Below are positions 1 to 12,047 of a stretch of DNA of 64,000 nt, piece after piece (positions within the stretch are counted from its first letter, which is position 1; each line of letters starts with the position of its first letter). Source of the stretch: Heterobasidion occidentale (taxonomy: Eukaryota; Basidiomycota; Agaricomycetes; Russulales; Bondarzewiaceae). The stretch spans positions 992,001 through 1,056,000 of the forward strand of contig JBCAQO010000004.1 of NCBI GenBank assembly GCA_039111635.1, given 5' to 3'. The translations under genes were made by a program, and so were the position numbers. The notes under the pieces were generated by a model, which was given only the letters and a program-made list of their open reading frames with translations, was not told the DNA's origin and made no database searches.

Positions 1-1455
1 CTTTCTTGATTCAAGAGGGCGTGGGTGTCATAATCCAAACCCTGTTCTATGGCAAGTGTCTCGATCTCACATACTACTGCTGAAGGCTGATCCCGAGACG
101 TCCGAGTAGGCATCTTCATAGTCTTCATTCTTTTCTCAACGCGCAGCCTTCTGTAATATCAGTTCGTCTCGTATTTTCCACCGTGCTGATCTAAAATTAT
201 GATCAGGCTGAAGGGCCTCGGATCCAGAGTGAACGTGGCCATGTTGGCAACAACTCTCTGCATGTTTGCGACCTCGAGCGTCGTATGGGCACTGTCCCTA
301 GTTCACTTCATCATGATAATCAAGACCATTAATTCCTCGGACCCTATATCATCACTGGATCACATGCTTTACACGAACCAAGCATTTGAACATATAGGGA
401 CCACAGTCGAGATTATATCGCCAATTAATGCATGTATCATCTTACCCGTATGGTCTCATTCGGCATGCATTGACACGTCCATATCCAGCTCTGGCTAGGT
501 GACGGGTTGTCATTTGGAGGGTGTGCGTGTTATGGCAGGGAAACAAGCGTGCATTGGCTGCCGTACTCTGTTCTCTCTTAGGGGGGGGATGGGTGAGTGC
601 CGTTATATGCCTTTTTCCAATGAAAATGGAACCAACAAGTCGGCGTACAAGTCCTCTTTTTTATCTTCGCAAGATGCATCGCAAACGAATTCTATACGAA
701 CAAAGTATTGTGCAGAGACCTACGGCACATCGGTGCGGGAATAAACCTTTTGACTAATCGTTGCAACGTCCTCGATCGCGGTCACTGCCTGGTACGATAC
801 AAGAGACGATTTTGCTAGTTTTTGGCCCTCATTCTGTTCAGGAGACATCGACGATTCATTATGGACAAACTTGGACGCGAAAGCAAGAAAACGCATGCCG
901 AGAAAATTCTGGTTTTCCTAATTGAGTCCGGCGTGCTCTACTGTTTGATCTTTGTAAGTCGGAGGTTCTGAACCTCGAGAAGGGTGTTATTAACGACTCA
1001 ATAGGTGACTCTCATCCTATCTGATTACATCCAGCTTCCTAGAAAAGTGTATATGGAACAATGGACGTGGCCAATAATGACTCACATCGCGGTAAACTCT
1101 TTCTCAGCTGGACACTTTGAACCTCACCTCAGTAGGCAATCAGGGTATCTATCCCACTGGAGTACTTCTCCTCGTCGCTTTCAAGCGCACAATATGGGAC
1201 TCACTCGGCGAGCCCGAGAATCAGGTTTCACTGCCTGACAATTTCGTTCTGCATCCGGCGCCGTGGAAGATACGGGAGAACATCAATGGCAGACGCGGAC
1301 CGGCTCCCGGCGCTGAACAGGCTGGGGCACGCGGGCCACAGCAACAGATGCCTCCAGGGGAACTTTCTGATCCTCTACAAACGTATCCGAGTGTAGCAGG
1401 TCAGGTAGTGGCGAAAGAGGCTGACGAGAGGCTGTCTACTACCCCTATCCGTTAA
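1..1455 (+). pseudogene. Decayed multi-pass membrane protein gene (copy A), 5' end off window
   Basis: Paralog of the copy at 9024-10416, recognised by matching exons: a GVII.TLFYG start (bases 18-51), the segment with VNVAMLATTLCMFATS (200-430), a VVIWRVCVLWQGN-like piece (about 505-560), LLTN..VATSSIAVTAW (about 745-795), an R-H-R-R-F exon ending LIESGVLYCLIF (about 832-955), and a last exon ending at the stop at 1455. Hydrophobic segments and the D-G-x-V-x-W-R-x-C-x-L-W motif suggest a fungal membrane protein of about seven spans; no function is known to me. Against the paralog it lacks one base near 503-507 and two bases near 757, each breaking frame, so I call it a pseudogene. The first intron uses a GC donor (G|GCAAGT, about base 51). 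The true start lies before base 1. Confidence 0.6.
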
Positions 1456-1927
1456 TCAGTGGTGGTTTGGTAGGCCTGGGCGCAACCGCGTTGCTGCAGT
1501 ATTTCCCGGTGCTCAGGTTTCTACACATACAGGCGTTCTTAGAGTCTTGGAGCCAGCTGCGCTTTGACATTACTACAACGTTCGATCGTGTATTAGCAGC
1601 GTCCGCATTGGATTGCCTCGCAGCTCGGGAGACAGATAGAAGGAAGGTGAACAAGAATATGGAGGAGGGTATATGCCTAGAAATACATCCCAAATACACT
1701 GTCAGTGCCCTTGCTCTCGTTTTCGTCAATGAAGATCGTCAAAGTCAACTTGTCACGAGTCCGTCGAAGTGCAGCTTCATAGTCGTTTCTGAGCTTGATC
1801 AGCACCGTGCGAGGAACAGCACTATGACATGCGATGCCATGCGATGCCATGCGGCTTGTCCTGACCGTGTTCAGGGGCATACACAGCCTTGCTTCCCCAG
1901 CTTCGCGATCAGGTAGAAGACTCGAGG
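1456..1927. other. Short interval between copy A and HUS1, no gene supported
   Basis: Several overlapping open frames exist on both strands (for example 1467-1916 plus and 1880-1677 minus), but none shows a recognisable domain or splice pattern. A short tandem (tgcgatgcca) repeats around 1832-1850. It probably holds the 3' UTR of HUS1. Confidence 0.4.
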
Positions 1928-3357
1928 TCAGTCATCGAGCACGGCCGGAATGTAGAACGTCAGTACGCCGCCCGCATCGGCGACCTCGCCAATATAGACG
2001 TAGAGAATCATGCAGTGCGCGTGGCATATGCCTACGAGAGGGAGGTGCGTCAGCGTGGGATCAATTGTGCGACTTGCCCATGACGAGCCACATATAGAAA
2101 TGGCATGTTCCTGTTTCAATGAATGACGGACGCACAGGCGATGGTCGTCGTCGATACGACGTGGGCGTTTAGGAACTTGAGCAGGCTCCGCACGTGCACG
2201 AGCACGCCGTACATTTGAGCCGGGTCGGGTTTGTCCTCGTCCGCGTCATCGCCATCATGCACATCTGCATGCCTATCTTGCGCGGCGTCGTCGGCGAGAG
2301 GTCCATCACCATCAGCGTTGGCAGGCTGATGCCGACGTTGCGACGGCGCATCTTGCGCTACAGAACACAGAGATCAACGCCCGTTCAAGGTGCTAGAGCA
2401 ATTACGCCAAGATGAAAGAGCGCAACTCACCCATGCGTGGGTTTGTGCAACCCTCCCATACGAGATCGACCTTGACCTCGTCCGTGCCGGCTGAGATCTG
2501 GAGTCGACCCGCGCCATTGGCGCGCACGGCGACGATGTCGGCCATGGGGCGGAGGCGGTCAACGAGCGTGCGCAGTTTGAGCAGCGGCGGGAGGAGGATG
2601 TGTATCTGTGCGCGTGTGAGCATACGCGCGCATACACGCATCCCCCGACGAGGGCGGAAGAGCAGGAACGGGCGCGCACGTCGGGTTCGGGGCACAGTGG
2701 CTCGCGGAGCCGCTCGACCTCTGCGGGCTTGAGGACCTCTATCCGCACGTCGTGCGTCACCTTCATCCCGCCGCCCGTGCTCGCGCCCGCACCTGCCGCG
2801 GCGCCCGTGCCCGCGCCGAGAATCTCGAAGCTGAGCACAGCGACGTCACGCTTTTTGGCGAGCTTCATGACGATGTCGTCCGCGTTGGAGGAGGATTCTG
2901 CGGAGCGCAGCGCGTGGAGAAGAGCTTCTGTGCTGAGGAGGAGCGAGATCTGATTGTCGGCGTTGGATTGGATGCGGTAATCTGTGAAGAGCGCGATCGT
3001 GCGGATTTGCCTGCGCGTAGGGGAAGGTTGGTTCATTCGGGCTCGGAGGAAATCATAAGGTGAAACGGGAGTTGGTGGGATAGGAGAGAGGTCGTGGTGG
3101 GAAAGGGAGAGAAAACGGGCACGCACGACCAGACTTGGACGCCGCTCTCGTCCGTGTTGCAGATGATGTGCATCTCCGTCTCGTTGAATTTGACAATACA
3201 CTTCTTCTGCAGCTTCTCGACGGTCTGAATAATTCCTAAAATTCAGCGCCATCGCCGTCGTCAAACAACCTCGTTCAGGCCAGCCCAAAACGCGCTGGGA
3301 AGTAGGGGACGTACGGCGGAAGGTGGCCACATTTTGGATGGAGGCGCGGAATCGCAT
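1928..3357 (-). CDS. HUS1: HUS1-like checkpoint clamp subunit (9-1-1 complex)
   Basis: Homolog of HUS1, which with RAD9 and RAD1 forms the PCNA-like ring loaded at damaged DNA to activate the S/G2 checkpoint in the nucleus. Six exons: 3357-3315, 3235-3127, 3010-2680, 2605-2431, 2357-2136, 2031-1928; they sum to 984 nt (327 aa) with all phases consistent. Diagnostic segments: the start MRFRASIQNV, then EKLQKKCIVKF and EMHIICNTDESGVQVWS, FTDYRIQSNADNQISL with ALLHALRSAESS, the loop-strand LPPLLKLRTLVDRLR, VRSLLKFLNAHVVSTTTIAC, and the C-terminus CMILYVYIGEV...TFYIPAVLDD. It is longer than the animal protein (about 280 aa) mainly through an acidic, low-complexity insert in exon 5 (QDRHADVHDGDDADEDKPDP). 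No lesion seen. Its start codon is separated by 338 bp from the stop of the neighbouring FunK1 gene, transcribed in the same direction. Confidence 0.93.
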
Positions 3358-3695
3358 TGTGACGCGTAATGCGCGGGTGTATGGATTATTCGCTGATTAC
3401 GACGTGTCGAGATGTGCGCTGTGGTTGACGACGACGACGAAGTGGACGTCGTGGTGCGACGCGTCTGTGGCGCAAATCGGACGCATCTCGGCTGTTCGCA
3501 AACCGCGCCGTCTCCGCGCAAACCCACTCAATCCATTCTGCGAAGCGATATGATGGAAAGATAAAAAAGAAGTATAACAGATACAGCATACTCTACACAA
3601 AACACATAAACTAGGTGACATAATTCATTTTGACACCAGTGCTGAATGAATATGTATATAATTAGAGAAAGTGGAGAGGCGCCGGGGCCGCTATA
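3358..3695. other. Intergenic, HUS1 upstream region
   Basis: 338 bp between the HUS1 start and the stop codon of the FunK1 gene. No ORF with support; it must contain the HUS1 promoter and the FunK1 3' UTR. Confidence 0.5.
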
Positions 3696-6153
3696 TCAAC
3701 CATCGTCCTCGCTATCGGAGGTCACGGAGGACTCAGAAGAATCAGAATAGTCATCGTAATCGCTTGCAGGCCCAATTCCCTCACTGCTATCATCGTCCGT
3801 CTCTGAAGAAGAGGTGCGAAGGTGAGCAGCCGCATAGATGTGGTCGTCGCTTTCGACTTCACCTTCCTCTTCCTCGTCATCCAAGTCGCTCTCGTCTTCG
3901 CTCTCTTCATCACTGAGCTCTTCCCAACCGACCCATTCTGCAACGACGTCTCCCTCGTCATCAGTGCCTTGCTCGGTGGTTCCATCGCCCGCGTCTTGAT
4001 CCATCAAGTGTGCAAACACATCGCTGCTCCTGTCATCATCCGCCCACCCTCCTGCGGCTAACTGCCGCCTAAAAACATCCACGAAAGCCTCTTCCGATCG
4101 CAGATCTTCGAAGGCTCTCTCTGGGGAGGGCAGCATCACGGACCGCCTCAGCCTCGCCGGTATGTTCGCATGAATCGGGATGAAAAGCTCCCTAAGCTCT
4201 TCAATGATCGCCGCGTGCGGCGCGCAGAGGAACTGGAGCAGCTCTTCTTCACCCCACCAGGAGGGCTCGATACGATAGAAGTCCTTTTTCCACGTCCCTT
4301 CGAGGCCGATGGACACGTAATCTCCGGGATGCGTGTGGGAGCGTTCGAGGCCTTCGAAATGGTGCTTCATCCTGTGGAGGAGGGCCGCCAGAGAGCCTGC
4401 TTCGTTCGGCCGGTGGCGAAGACTCAGATATAGCAAGACTTGCAGGAACGAGTCTAAATCGTCATGGTTTTCGTGAAACAAGTCGCCTGACTGAAGCAAG
4501 CGTGCCGAGATAAACTGCCGTGCTCCCTGGAGATGAAAAACAAAGTCATATCAACATGGGAAATATTTTGATCATGTACACAAACGCACCAGCCTGGGTA
4601 TTGTCCTTTGGCTTGATATGCGATGAATATGATGCCCAATCCGTGCCAGGTCCCAGTCTACTAACAGACCGGTGCCCTGGTCTGTTATAATGATACTGCT
4701 AGGTCGTATTTCTGAATGCAAAACGTCAGCTCTGAACGCCGCCTGATGAGCTACAGCAGATGAGAAACATCAGTCATGAACTACCATCTTGATGCTATGA
4801 ATGACAAACCTTGGACGGCGTGAAAGACGGCTGTACACAGCTCTCTCGTGGAATTGAACTCTTCCAATCTTCGTCCAACGGCTCTGGTTACAAGGCGATG
4901 GCGTCTACGATGTGGCAGTTCTAAGGTGTCACGGCACCAGGTCCTTTGTGTGTACGCCTGCGTACGGGTATCCTGTCCCTTCACGTCCCCAGCGCATCGC
5001 ATCGCAGGGATCCCGGGGACGTCGGCTCTGAGAAGGATGCGATAGATATCGCCTTCTGAGATCCTGTCATCGTCGACGCATCTCCATGCGTCCTTGAGAC
5101 ACATGAGCTCTCCCGTTTCAAGATCAAGCGCATCGTAGTACATGATGGAGCTCCCGGTCACGGTGGCTTCCTGATCTCTGGGATAAGTGATGAAGAGACG
5201 CTCGATCCCATCTTCGGCATCCACCACGGGGATGATGCTAAACGCCAGCGCATCGAAGCCAAACGTGGATGCCTGGCTGGCTGCCTCGACGTCGTCGCCC
5301 CGCATCCTGGCGAGGAACCTCACCCGCTCATCCCACTTTTCACGCATGAGCTCGATGTCCTCTGGCAAAGCATGCACGGCAGACCCATCGACGCCTCGAT
5401 GTTCGGGAGTCAGATGCTGAAACCGCCAAAAGAACTCCGCCAAGAGCTCGGGGTTGCGCCTGAAATCGAACCGCTCAGTGACCACTGCTCCAGAGCGGTC
5501 CCATCGTATGAAGCGCACGAAACCTTGGAGCACGAGGATCGAGAATGTGAACGTCAGATACTGCGCGCTCATTTGCGCGCCAACGTAAGAGGCCGCAACT
5601 GAGCGATGCTTGACAGAAGTCCTAGAGTTGCGGAGGAAACGCTGTCGGCCGAGAGCCTCTTCCGGGTCCGAAGTCGCGTCGTTGAATGGATCATCTTCCG
5701 GGTGTATGCACACCATGCTCAAATCCATGGTCCAAACCTCGGGCTTTGGAGACGATCCGTCCTCCGGTACCGTTTGGGCGACGAATTCTGCCCTGGGATC
5801 GTCGTGGCAAGGTGTGACGTCGAACCAGACTAGCCGAGGACAGAGCTTATTGGTCTCAATCGCTTTTGTCTAAAGCACGCGGGAGACAGTCAGGATCAGC
5901 GTCGTGCCAATCAAAGGAGAAAGTTGCCTACGATTTTGGTTCCAAGCTTCGACAGCGAGGTACTTGTCGCTACCAGGTTTCCCAAGACACTTTCGTAGTC
6001 CAGAGCGGGAAGTGGCATCGGAGCACATTCTGGAACGAATTCTTCCATAAATTCGTCCACAGGCATGGGCCCAACGTAATCGACCGACATCATCTCCGGC
6101 ACGTCCATGGAAAGTTGAAGGGATGATATGCTGTGTCCGGCGGGAAGAGCCAT
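3696..6153 (-). CDS. FunK1-type fungal protein kinase, probably catalytically impaired
   Basis: Member of the basidiomycete-expanded FunK1 kinase family (role unknown; kinase-like fold). Exons 6153-5932, 5869-4810, 4750-4590 and 4526-3696 give 2274 nt, 757 aa, all phases matching. Landmarks: an N-terminal VGPMPVDEF block shared with the paralog at 20.2 kb, RWDRSGAVVTERF (central), the catalytic-loop region VLHSEIRPSSIII (about residues 437-449), the metal-binding segment LLVDWDL (D459) and ARQFISARLL (GTWQFMS in most members). The usual H-R/S-D...N is here H439-S-E441...S446, so both the catalytic Asp and the metal-binding Asn are replaced. The C-terminus is a long Asp/Glu/Ser-rich tail (about residues 675-757). 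The four-exon structure matches the paralog exon for exon. I infer a pseudokinase or a weak enzyme; no frame break is visible. Confidence 0.88.
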
Positions 6154-7859
6154 GTTGCGCCACTCGAGCGCACGTCCGTGTGGCAGGCTGAGTAGGTGGA
6201 GTAAAGCAGAGATGCTGTGGCCAGCAGGGCCTATTTATTCAAGCCACCACTGACTAAGCTAGAGGAGAAAGCCCTGCCGCCACAGAATGAGTGTGGCGAA
6301 CGCTTATCTGAATGAGCTTTGTGATGGATTGATTTGACGAAACCTATAGCGTTAGCTACGCGCTTGGAAGAAAAGTGACATACAGTCTGTTGTGGCAGAT
6401 ACCAGGAAGTAGTCGTCTCGATATTCAACAAGTGTGTTGGCAATATAATAATCTTTGCGATTCAGAGTGGGCGTGGTCAAGAACCTAGAATTTTCTCAGG
6501 ATGATTCGCAGGAGTCTCAGATCAAAAAAGGGGCTTGCATCGTGTAGATGACACCAGAGGAACGCTAATGGTGCTCGGACCAGGCTGTCCATACTTAGGG
6601 TGCAGACAATAAGCTCAATGTCTTCTCGTCCGGTTTTCAACTAAAGATAATAGTTGTCGTTGCCTAGATATGAACGCATGCCTATGGTATGGTGATTGAA
6701 CGCGTCCGAACATTCATCCGAGGCTTTGATTCTAGAGAAGCATCCTCGCATATGCAGCAGGTGCCAGTGAGCAACGCTTAAATGGAGGCAATGATAATTC
6801 CCTAGGACGTCTGTTAACAGAATTATTCGAAGCATTTCGTACCGATTACACCTGAGGTCACTGGCCAGTCAGAAATGCACAGGTAGCAGGCGATCAGTGT
6901 AGCAAGTACTGATCATTATTTTGTTCCACGAAGGGGATTTCAAGAAATTTGGCTGCTGATAGAACATTTCAGCAAGCGTAAATTTTCGATGAGAAGAACG
7001 CGCGCACCATACTACTGAAGAGTCATACCGACGGAAGTGATAGTCACTCTTTGCACACTACACATCTTGGTCCCTCATTCTTTCGTCCTATGATCTTTTG
7101 AAAGGCTCCGGAGAATGAGAAGCTTGTGATTTGCGTACGTGCGCCAGGGTCATCGAGGGGGTGGTAAAGAGTCAGATCTGTGAGCAGCTGTGAGCGCTAT
7201 CTTTGAATGGATGAAAAATTCGAATAGATTGAGTGTGCGTCGGTATTGGTATGTCGTGGAGCAGAGCACAAATCATTTCCGAGTTTGAGTATGCAAGAGG
7301 GTCTGAAGCCGTCCTTAGTCGAAGGAGTCAGCTGCGGAAGGTACCGCCGGCTCATTCCGATTCCACACTCCGGATTCGGCCGTCTGAATTCGTTGCACTC
7401 ATTGCCTCTCATTGCTACGGATTGCTACTCATTGTCACCGTAACGCGCAGTATTCGGGTTCACTTGCCCTCGGAGGAGATAATTAATCTTTTGAAGAGAA
7501 CATTTCTGTGAGTTCGCAGTCTCATCATGTCCATATGAAAGATCCTCCGGGAGGTTCTCCAGGCGCTCTAGTAACGACAGACCGTGCTCATAGACGTCAA
7601 CAACAGATCCATCTATCCAATGTCCATTCTACTCCTCACTCCCTCTCCCTGATTTCGGTAGACAGATTTTCTAGTACTGGATGCACAGAGTGCTGTGCCG
7701 TCTTTTCTTCTGGCCTTTGAGCCAAGTTGACCCTCTCGGGCCTAGAACTTCCCCAATGACCATCTCCGTGATGACTACCTCGGGCCTTCCTTCCCGATCT
7801 TGAATGCGTTTGTTTGGACATTACAGATGATATCCGAAGGATTCCGCCGGGACCGGTCC
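6154..7859. other. Gene-poor interval downstream of 6.15 kb
   Basis: About 1.7 kb with only short, non-conserved open frames (for example 7233-7511 plus). No domains, RNA gene or repeat family recognised. The first few hundred bases should include the promoter of the FunK1 gene on the minus strand. Confidence 0.4.
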
Positions 7860-8120
7860 TTCGAATGTCGCAAGAACAGAAGCCGAGCGGGTTCTCGCTA
7901 TGCAGCGCAATGATGCTTGCGAAGATTAAGCTTAAGCAGCTGCCGTCCATGACCGCGCTAGCAGTGGGCCTTGACATTGCGGCCCGCAGCGGCGATATTG
8001 ACTGGAAGGTAGGTCGAGTGCGCAGAGGTCTAGTAGGACGGGACGACCCGGAAGTTGGAGATACCATCAAAGGAGAAGTCAGTTCGATGCGTGATGATAT
8101 TCTGGTTTCTGATCTGACAG
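7860..8120 (-). pseudogene. Sedolisin (S53 peptidase) gene relic
   Basis: A short stretch clearly alignable with exon 7 of the intact sedolisin at 12.05-14.26 kb in the same orientation: on the plus strand both read agaagccgag..gg, gcgatgatgct-like, cgaagat, gagcagct-like, gtggcccgcggcagcgatat-like and aggtaggtcgagtgcgc, in that order. Segments are missing between the matches, and the serine motif DGTSCSSPIFASIIAL is reduced to DGSCLSLIFASIIAL with loss of one codon at the catalytic serine. No flanking sedolisin exons are visible. It is a decayed fragment of a second gene copy, not a functional ORF. Confidence 0.7.
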
Positions 8121-9023
8121 GGTAAGTTTTTGTGCCCTTTTGGGCTTGCATTAACCACTGAAACGTCTCTCAGCTTTGATTAGATTGATAACATTCATAC
8201 GACACTGGCGTCTATGCACAGGATATTGATTGAAGTCATTCAATCGCACAGCCCTTCTCCCTGTCTCCTCAACTATTCGGTATTCAATGTCCTTTGCAAG
8301 GTTTCACATGTAAATAGAAAGGGCTATAAATGTGCCCGGTCCTAGCCCTCTGAAGAAGCCATATGACCGAGCAAAAACGCGAAGTCGGGAGGACCGAGCA
8401 CTGCAGCACATTTCTACCTATGAAAATCCACTTCGACTTTGGCCTCAGCTCAAGTCCCCGTTATTCAACCTTCCCATGCTCTCACGAGTAGGAGGTTTCA
8501 TGTCGTCATAGCGCTGATCTTTCCCGATGTATTCCCGCACCTTCCCACCGGCATGCGCCTGCTCGCGGTGTGTGCTTAGTCTTTCGCCATTTTCACCAGA
8601 TTGCAGCGACCGTTTCATTGTTCGCGCGAGATTGTATTCGGAGCATTGCAAAAGTCTCTCCTAAACACGCCAGGATGAGGGGATCTGGACGGTTATCTCG
8701 TGATGGTATGTCAATGAATCAAAATTGTTTAGGATATGACACTGAGCGCGCTGTGACTGATAAAATCACTGGAAATAGGTGACGTCCGAAGGGCCGTGTA
8801 TTGTAAGTTCTCGGATTTGAACCAACCGGAACCGTATTGATAATGATGAACACAGCAGGCCTTCCATGGCAGCTTTCAAGCGTAGTCGTTGGGACTGACA
8901 TTATACGAATCTCGGAAGACGGTCGTTCTCAGTATCTCAAACACATATATATACTCTATGTACCCACTAGCTACTCGTTCCTCGTCCAGACCTCCTTATC
9001 GCGTTGATCACAGAATCCACTGA
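8121..9023. other. Interval without a recognised gene
   Basis: No supported coding region. The phrase ttctgatctgacaggg at about 8107 recurs at about 10,880, on either side of membrane-protein copy B; its meaning is unknown. Confidence 0.35.
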
Positions 9024-10416
9024 ATGTCTTTGACAAACCACAAATATATCCCTGCCGCCGTCGCCACCGCGACTGGAATAGGTATCGGGGTCATAATCGA
9101 AACTCTGTTCTATGGCAGGCATTCCGATTCTACGTGTCACAGACGGAGACTGATTTGTTGGCCCTTGGATAGGTATCTTCACAGTTCTCGTTTTTTTCTC
9201 GACGTATACCCTTGTGTAGGTTTCTTATTGATCTCAGATGTTCGTTGATGTTGACAATAATCAGTCAGAAGGGATTCAAAGCCAAGGTCAACATAGCAAT
9301 GTTGGTTATAACCCTCTGCATGTTTGCGGTCTCTAGCGCTGTATGGGCATTGTCTTTGGCTGGCACCATCGAGTTCATCAAGGCTTTTGACCCATTCAAC
9401 CCCATATCATCAGCGAAGCAAGCACAGAATATTTTATATAACACGAGCGAGCTCATATTCTTGATCAATGTATGTGCTATGTATCGTCGTATTCGGGTCG
9501 TATCTACGCCTCTTTGTTCAGCCCATTCTCAGCGATGGTGTCGTTGTTTGGAGAGCATGTATATTATGGCAGGGAAACAGGCCTGCGTTGATTGTTGTGC
9601 TCTGTTTTCTTCTAGGGGGTTCCGCAGGTGAGTGTTGTTATACGCTTTTTTATGAAAATGGATTTGACAAGTTGGCGTGCAAGCCGCCGAAATTATATTC
9701 GGAAAATGCCTTCTACAACAGACGAGCTCTGTATTGTGCAATGATGGATCGCAAATTGCTTTTGGACTGGTTTTGTCGACTAACATTGTGGCGACGTCCT
9801 CAATCTCGATCACTGCCTGGTGAGTCATGCAGGATAATTGTTTCACTAGTTTGGTACTCATTTTTCTTAGGAAGCATAGGCGACTCATAAAGGCCAGCCT
9901 TGGGCACCACAGCAAGAGAACCTGGCAGAGAAGATTCTGGCTCTCCTTATTGAGTCTGGCGTGTTTTACTGTTCACTTTGTGTAAGTTAAGTTTTTTGTA
10001 CTCTGAAGAAACAGTCATCAATAACTCGATAGGTAATAACCATTTCTTTTGAGTACATCTCCCTCCCTGGAAACTCTGATGTGATCATATGGTCATGGCC
10101 GACAATCACTCATATCTCGGTGAGGCTATTCCCTCTGCTGGATGCTTATAATGTCAACTTGATCGATGCTCAGGGTATTTATCCCACCATCGTAATTCTT
10201 TTCGCCGCCTCCCAGCGCACAATATATGATTCATTCGGTGGCTTCGACAACCAAGCTACATTACCTGACATTCGATTTCGCTCTGCATCTGGAGTCATTG
10301 AAGAGACGGGAGAAGTTTATCAGCTGTCTAGTATCCCTAGAGAAGTGGATCTTACAGAGGTGCTGGAGGTCAGGCCAGTAGCGGCGAATATTGACGAGAC
10401 GCGCATGATGATATAG
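9024..10416 (+). pseudogene. Multi-pass membrane protein gene (copy B), likely decayed
   Basis: Paralog of copy A. Exons that can be read: 9024-9114 (start MSLTNHKYIP, then GIGVIIETLFYG), 9173-9215 (GIFTVLVFFSTYTLV), 9265-9469 (KVNIAMLVITLCMFAVS...LIN), 9522-9627 (PILSDGVVVWRACILWQGN...), then IAFGLVLSTNIVATSS to about 9832, an exon from about 9871, VITISFEYISL... to about 10,121 and GIYPTIVILFAASQRT to the stop at 10,416. The protein would have about seven hydrophobic segments with the DGVVVWRACILW motif typical of an uncharacterised agaricomycete membrane family. Intron 1 has a GC donor, as in copy A. Compared with copy A it has about 8 extra bases near 9728 and one missing base near 9926, so the frame breaks twice; a sequencing error cannot be excluded. 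Confidence 0.6.
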
Positions 10417-12047
10417 CCGGGCGGCAGGGAACATTGAGATCTTGGTAGATCACGTGTATAAGCACCATCCCCTTTAAGTTGTTCGTTCCTTGTCGTAAAG
10501 CCAGTCTGGGCTTCTTGGATTATCATTCCGATGGTCATGATATGGATCACCCTGTGCCAGCACTCAGACCCCATCAGTAAAACAGCATCGGTGAGTGGGT
10601 ACTCACTTTTCGCACCTTGAGTCGAGTCAGACTACTCTGCGTTGACGGCTGTGTCGTTGCACCGCCGTTATTTGAGATCTCGAGCATTGAGGTAAAGCTA
10701 TCACTAAGCTATCCTCAGAATTTATGTGTCAAATTCCATGGAGCAAGAAGTGACAAATCCTTTATTAAAACTCTCAGCCGTCATATCTCTGGAAAAATTC
10801 CACTCCGTCCCGTTCTGTGTTGCGATGCGCTTTTTGGAGTTATGTCAACGCTACTTCAATGGCGATATGTGACCCAGTTTCTGATCTGACAGGGTGCGTG
10901 TTGTCTCGGGCGTTGTATTTTTATTGACTATGCAGTTATCGATACTGCGGGGCATGACGCACTGGTGCGTGAGGCTCTCAGACATTTATCAGTTCATAGA
11001 TTATTTACCTCCAAAAGACATTGGTATATGTGCCAAGAGTAGAGATCAGGATTGTTCGGACCTACTTCCCTTTTTCTCCTCACCCTGATCAAGCCCTCGC
11101 CACCCTGATCTAGCCATCGCCACCCTGATTGACTCGATGTTTCACAAGTCAAAATGATAGGCAAACGATGAAACATGGTGCTTTCAAACAACAAAGGGAC
11201 TGCTCATATTATCCATCAATTCGGTTGAACATCAACGCGACGGCGTCTGGACGGTGCGCGAGAGGGGCCGGGTTTTTGACAGCTTTCTTTTTGAAGGGAA
11301 AAGTATGTTTCATCTCTGCCCTCATAAGTTTTCGACAAGCAGTATTCGCCTTCCGTAAACCATGATGGTGAGTCCGATCACTCCAATGCGGTATAGTATG
11401 CATTCACTGGTTGCGTTACAGACTAAAGGCCTCGGCTCAGGTAATGTGTGGACAGGTCTAGACGAGTCGGGAGATGTATTCTGTGTGAGGCCTCTGGCTT
11501 GAAGCTATTGTTCATGCTCGCAAAATCAAGTCAGACGTCTCACTTCCGATCACCCAATGAATGCCCTTCGAGGTGACCATGGACGCGTCCGGTCACGAAG
11601 AGGTCAACAAGAGAGCGAGAAGGCGAGGTCATGGAGACCAGCAAGGATTTAGGAGCTATCTAGTGTCGAGCAGAGGGACAAGCCTACATAACAGATGTTT
11701 TCTGAACCCTTGAGGCAGTTGACCTTCTTTGACTTCAACGCTACTTCGGGTCTTATTTCGCGTTCATATGTGCTCCTTTGAAAAGACCGCTGATAAGGAG
11801 AGAAAGCCTAGTCAACCCGAAAGGATTTGGAAAAATGTTGGCAGATATTGTTCTTTGAATGCCGTAAGAATAGAACCTCTGGGGAAATAGTCAAGATTTT
11901 GATTCAATCCACATTTCGATTCCCAATCGAAACCAAAAAAAAAAATACAATACACTCCATCCCGCTAGCTGGTATCTATGATGTCCATCGAGTATCGTGC
12001 GTCGTAAACGAGACGGACGACGTACGAGCGTCGAGCGAGGAAGGCTT
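10417..12047. other. Intergenic, about 1.6 kb
   Basis: No supported gene. It holds a small tandem repeat at 11,081-11,130 (listed separately) and otherwise unremarkable sequence up to the 3' end of the sedolisin gene. Confidence 0.4.
11081..11130 (+). repeat. 20-bp tandem repeat, about 2.5 copies
   Basis: Units begin caccctgatc at 11,081, 11,101 and 11,121; the first two differ at two of 20 positions and the third is truncated after caccctgatt. Too short to assign to a family. Confidence 0.75.

Noticed and set aside
1467..1916. 149-codon plus-strand frame
   Set aside because: No domain, no conserved counterpart next to membrane-protein copy B, and it overlaps several other frames of similar length.
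7636..8151. 171-codon minus-strand frame as a gene
   Set aside because: It overlaps the sedolisin relic in a mixture of frames and contains no intact domain.
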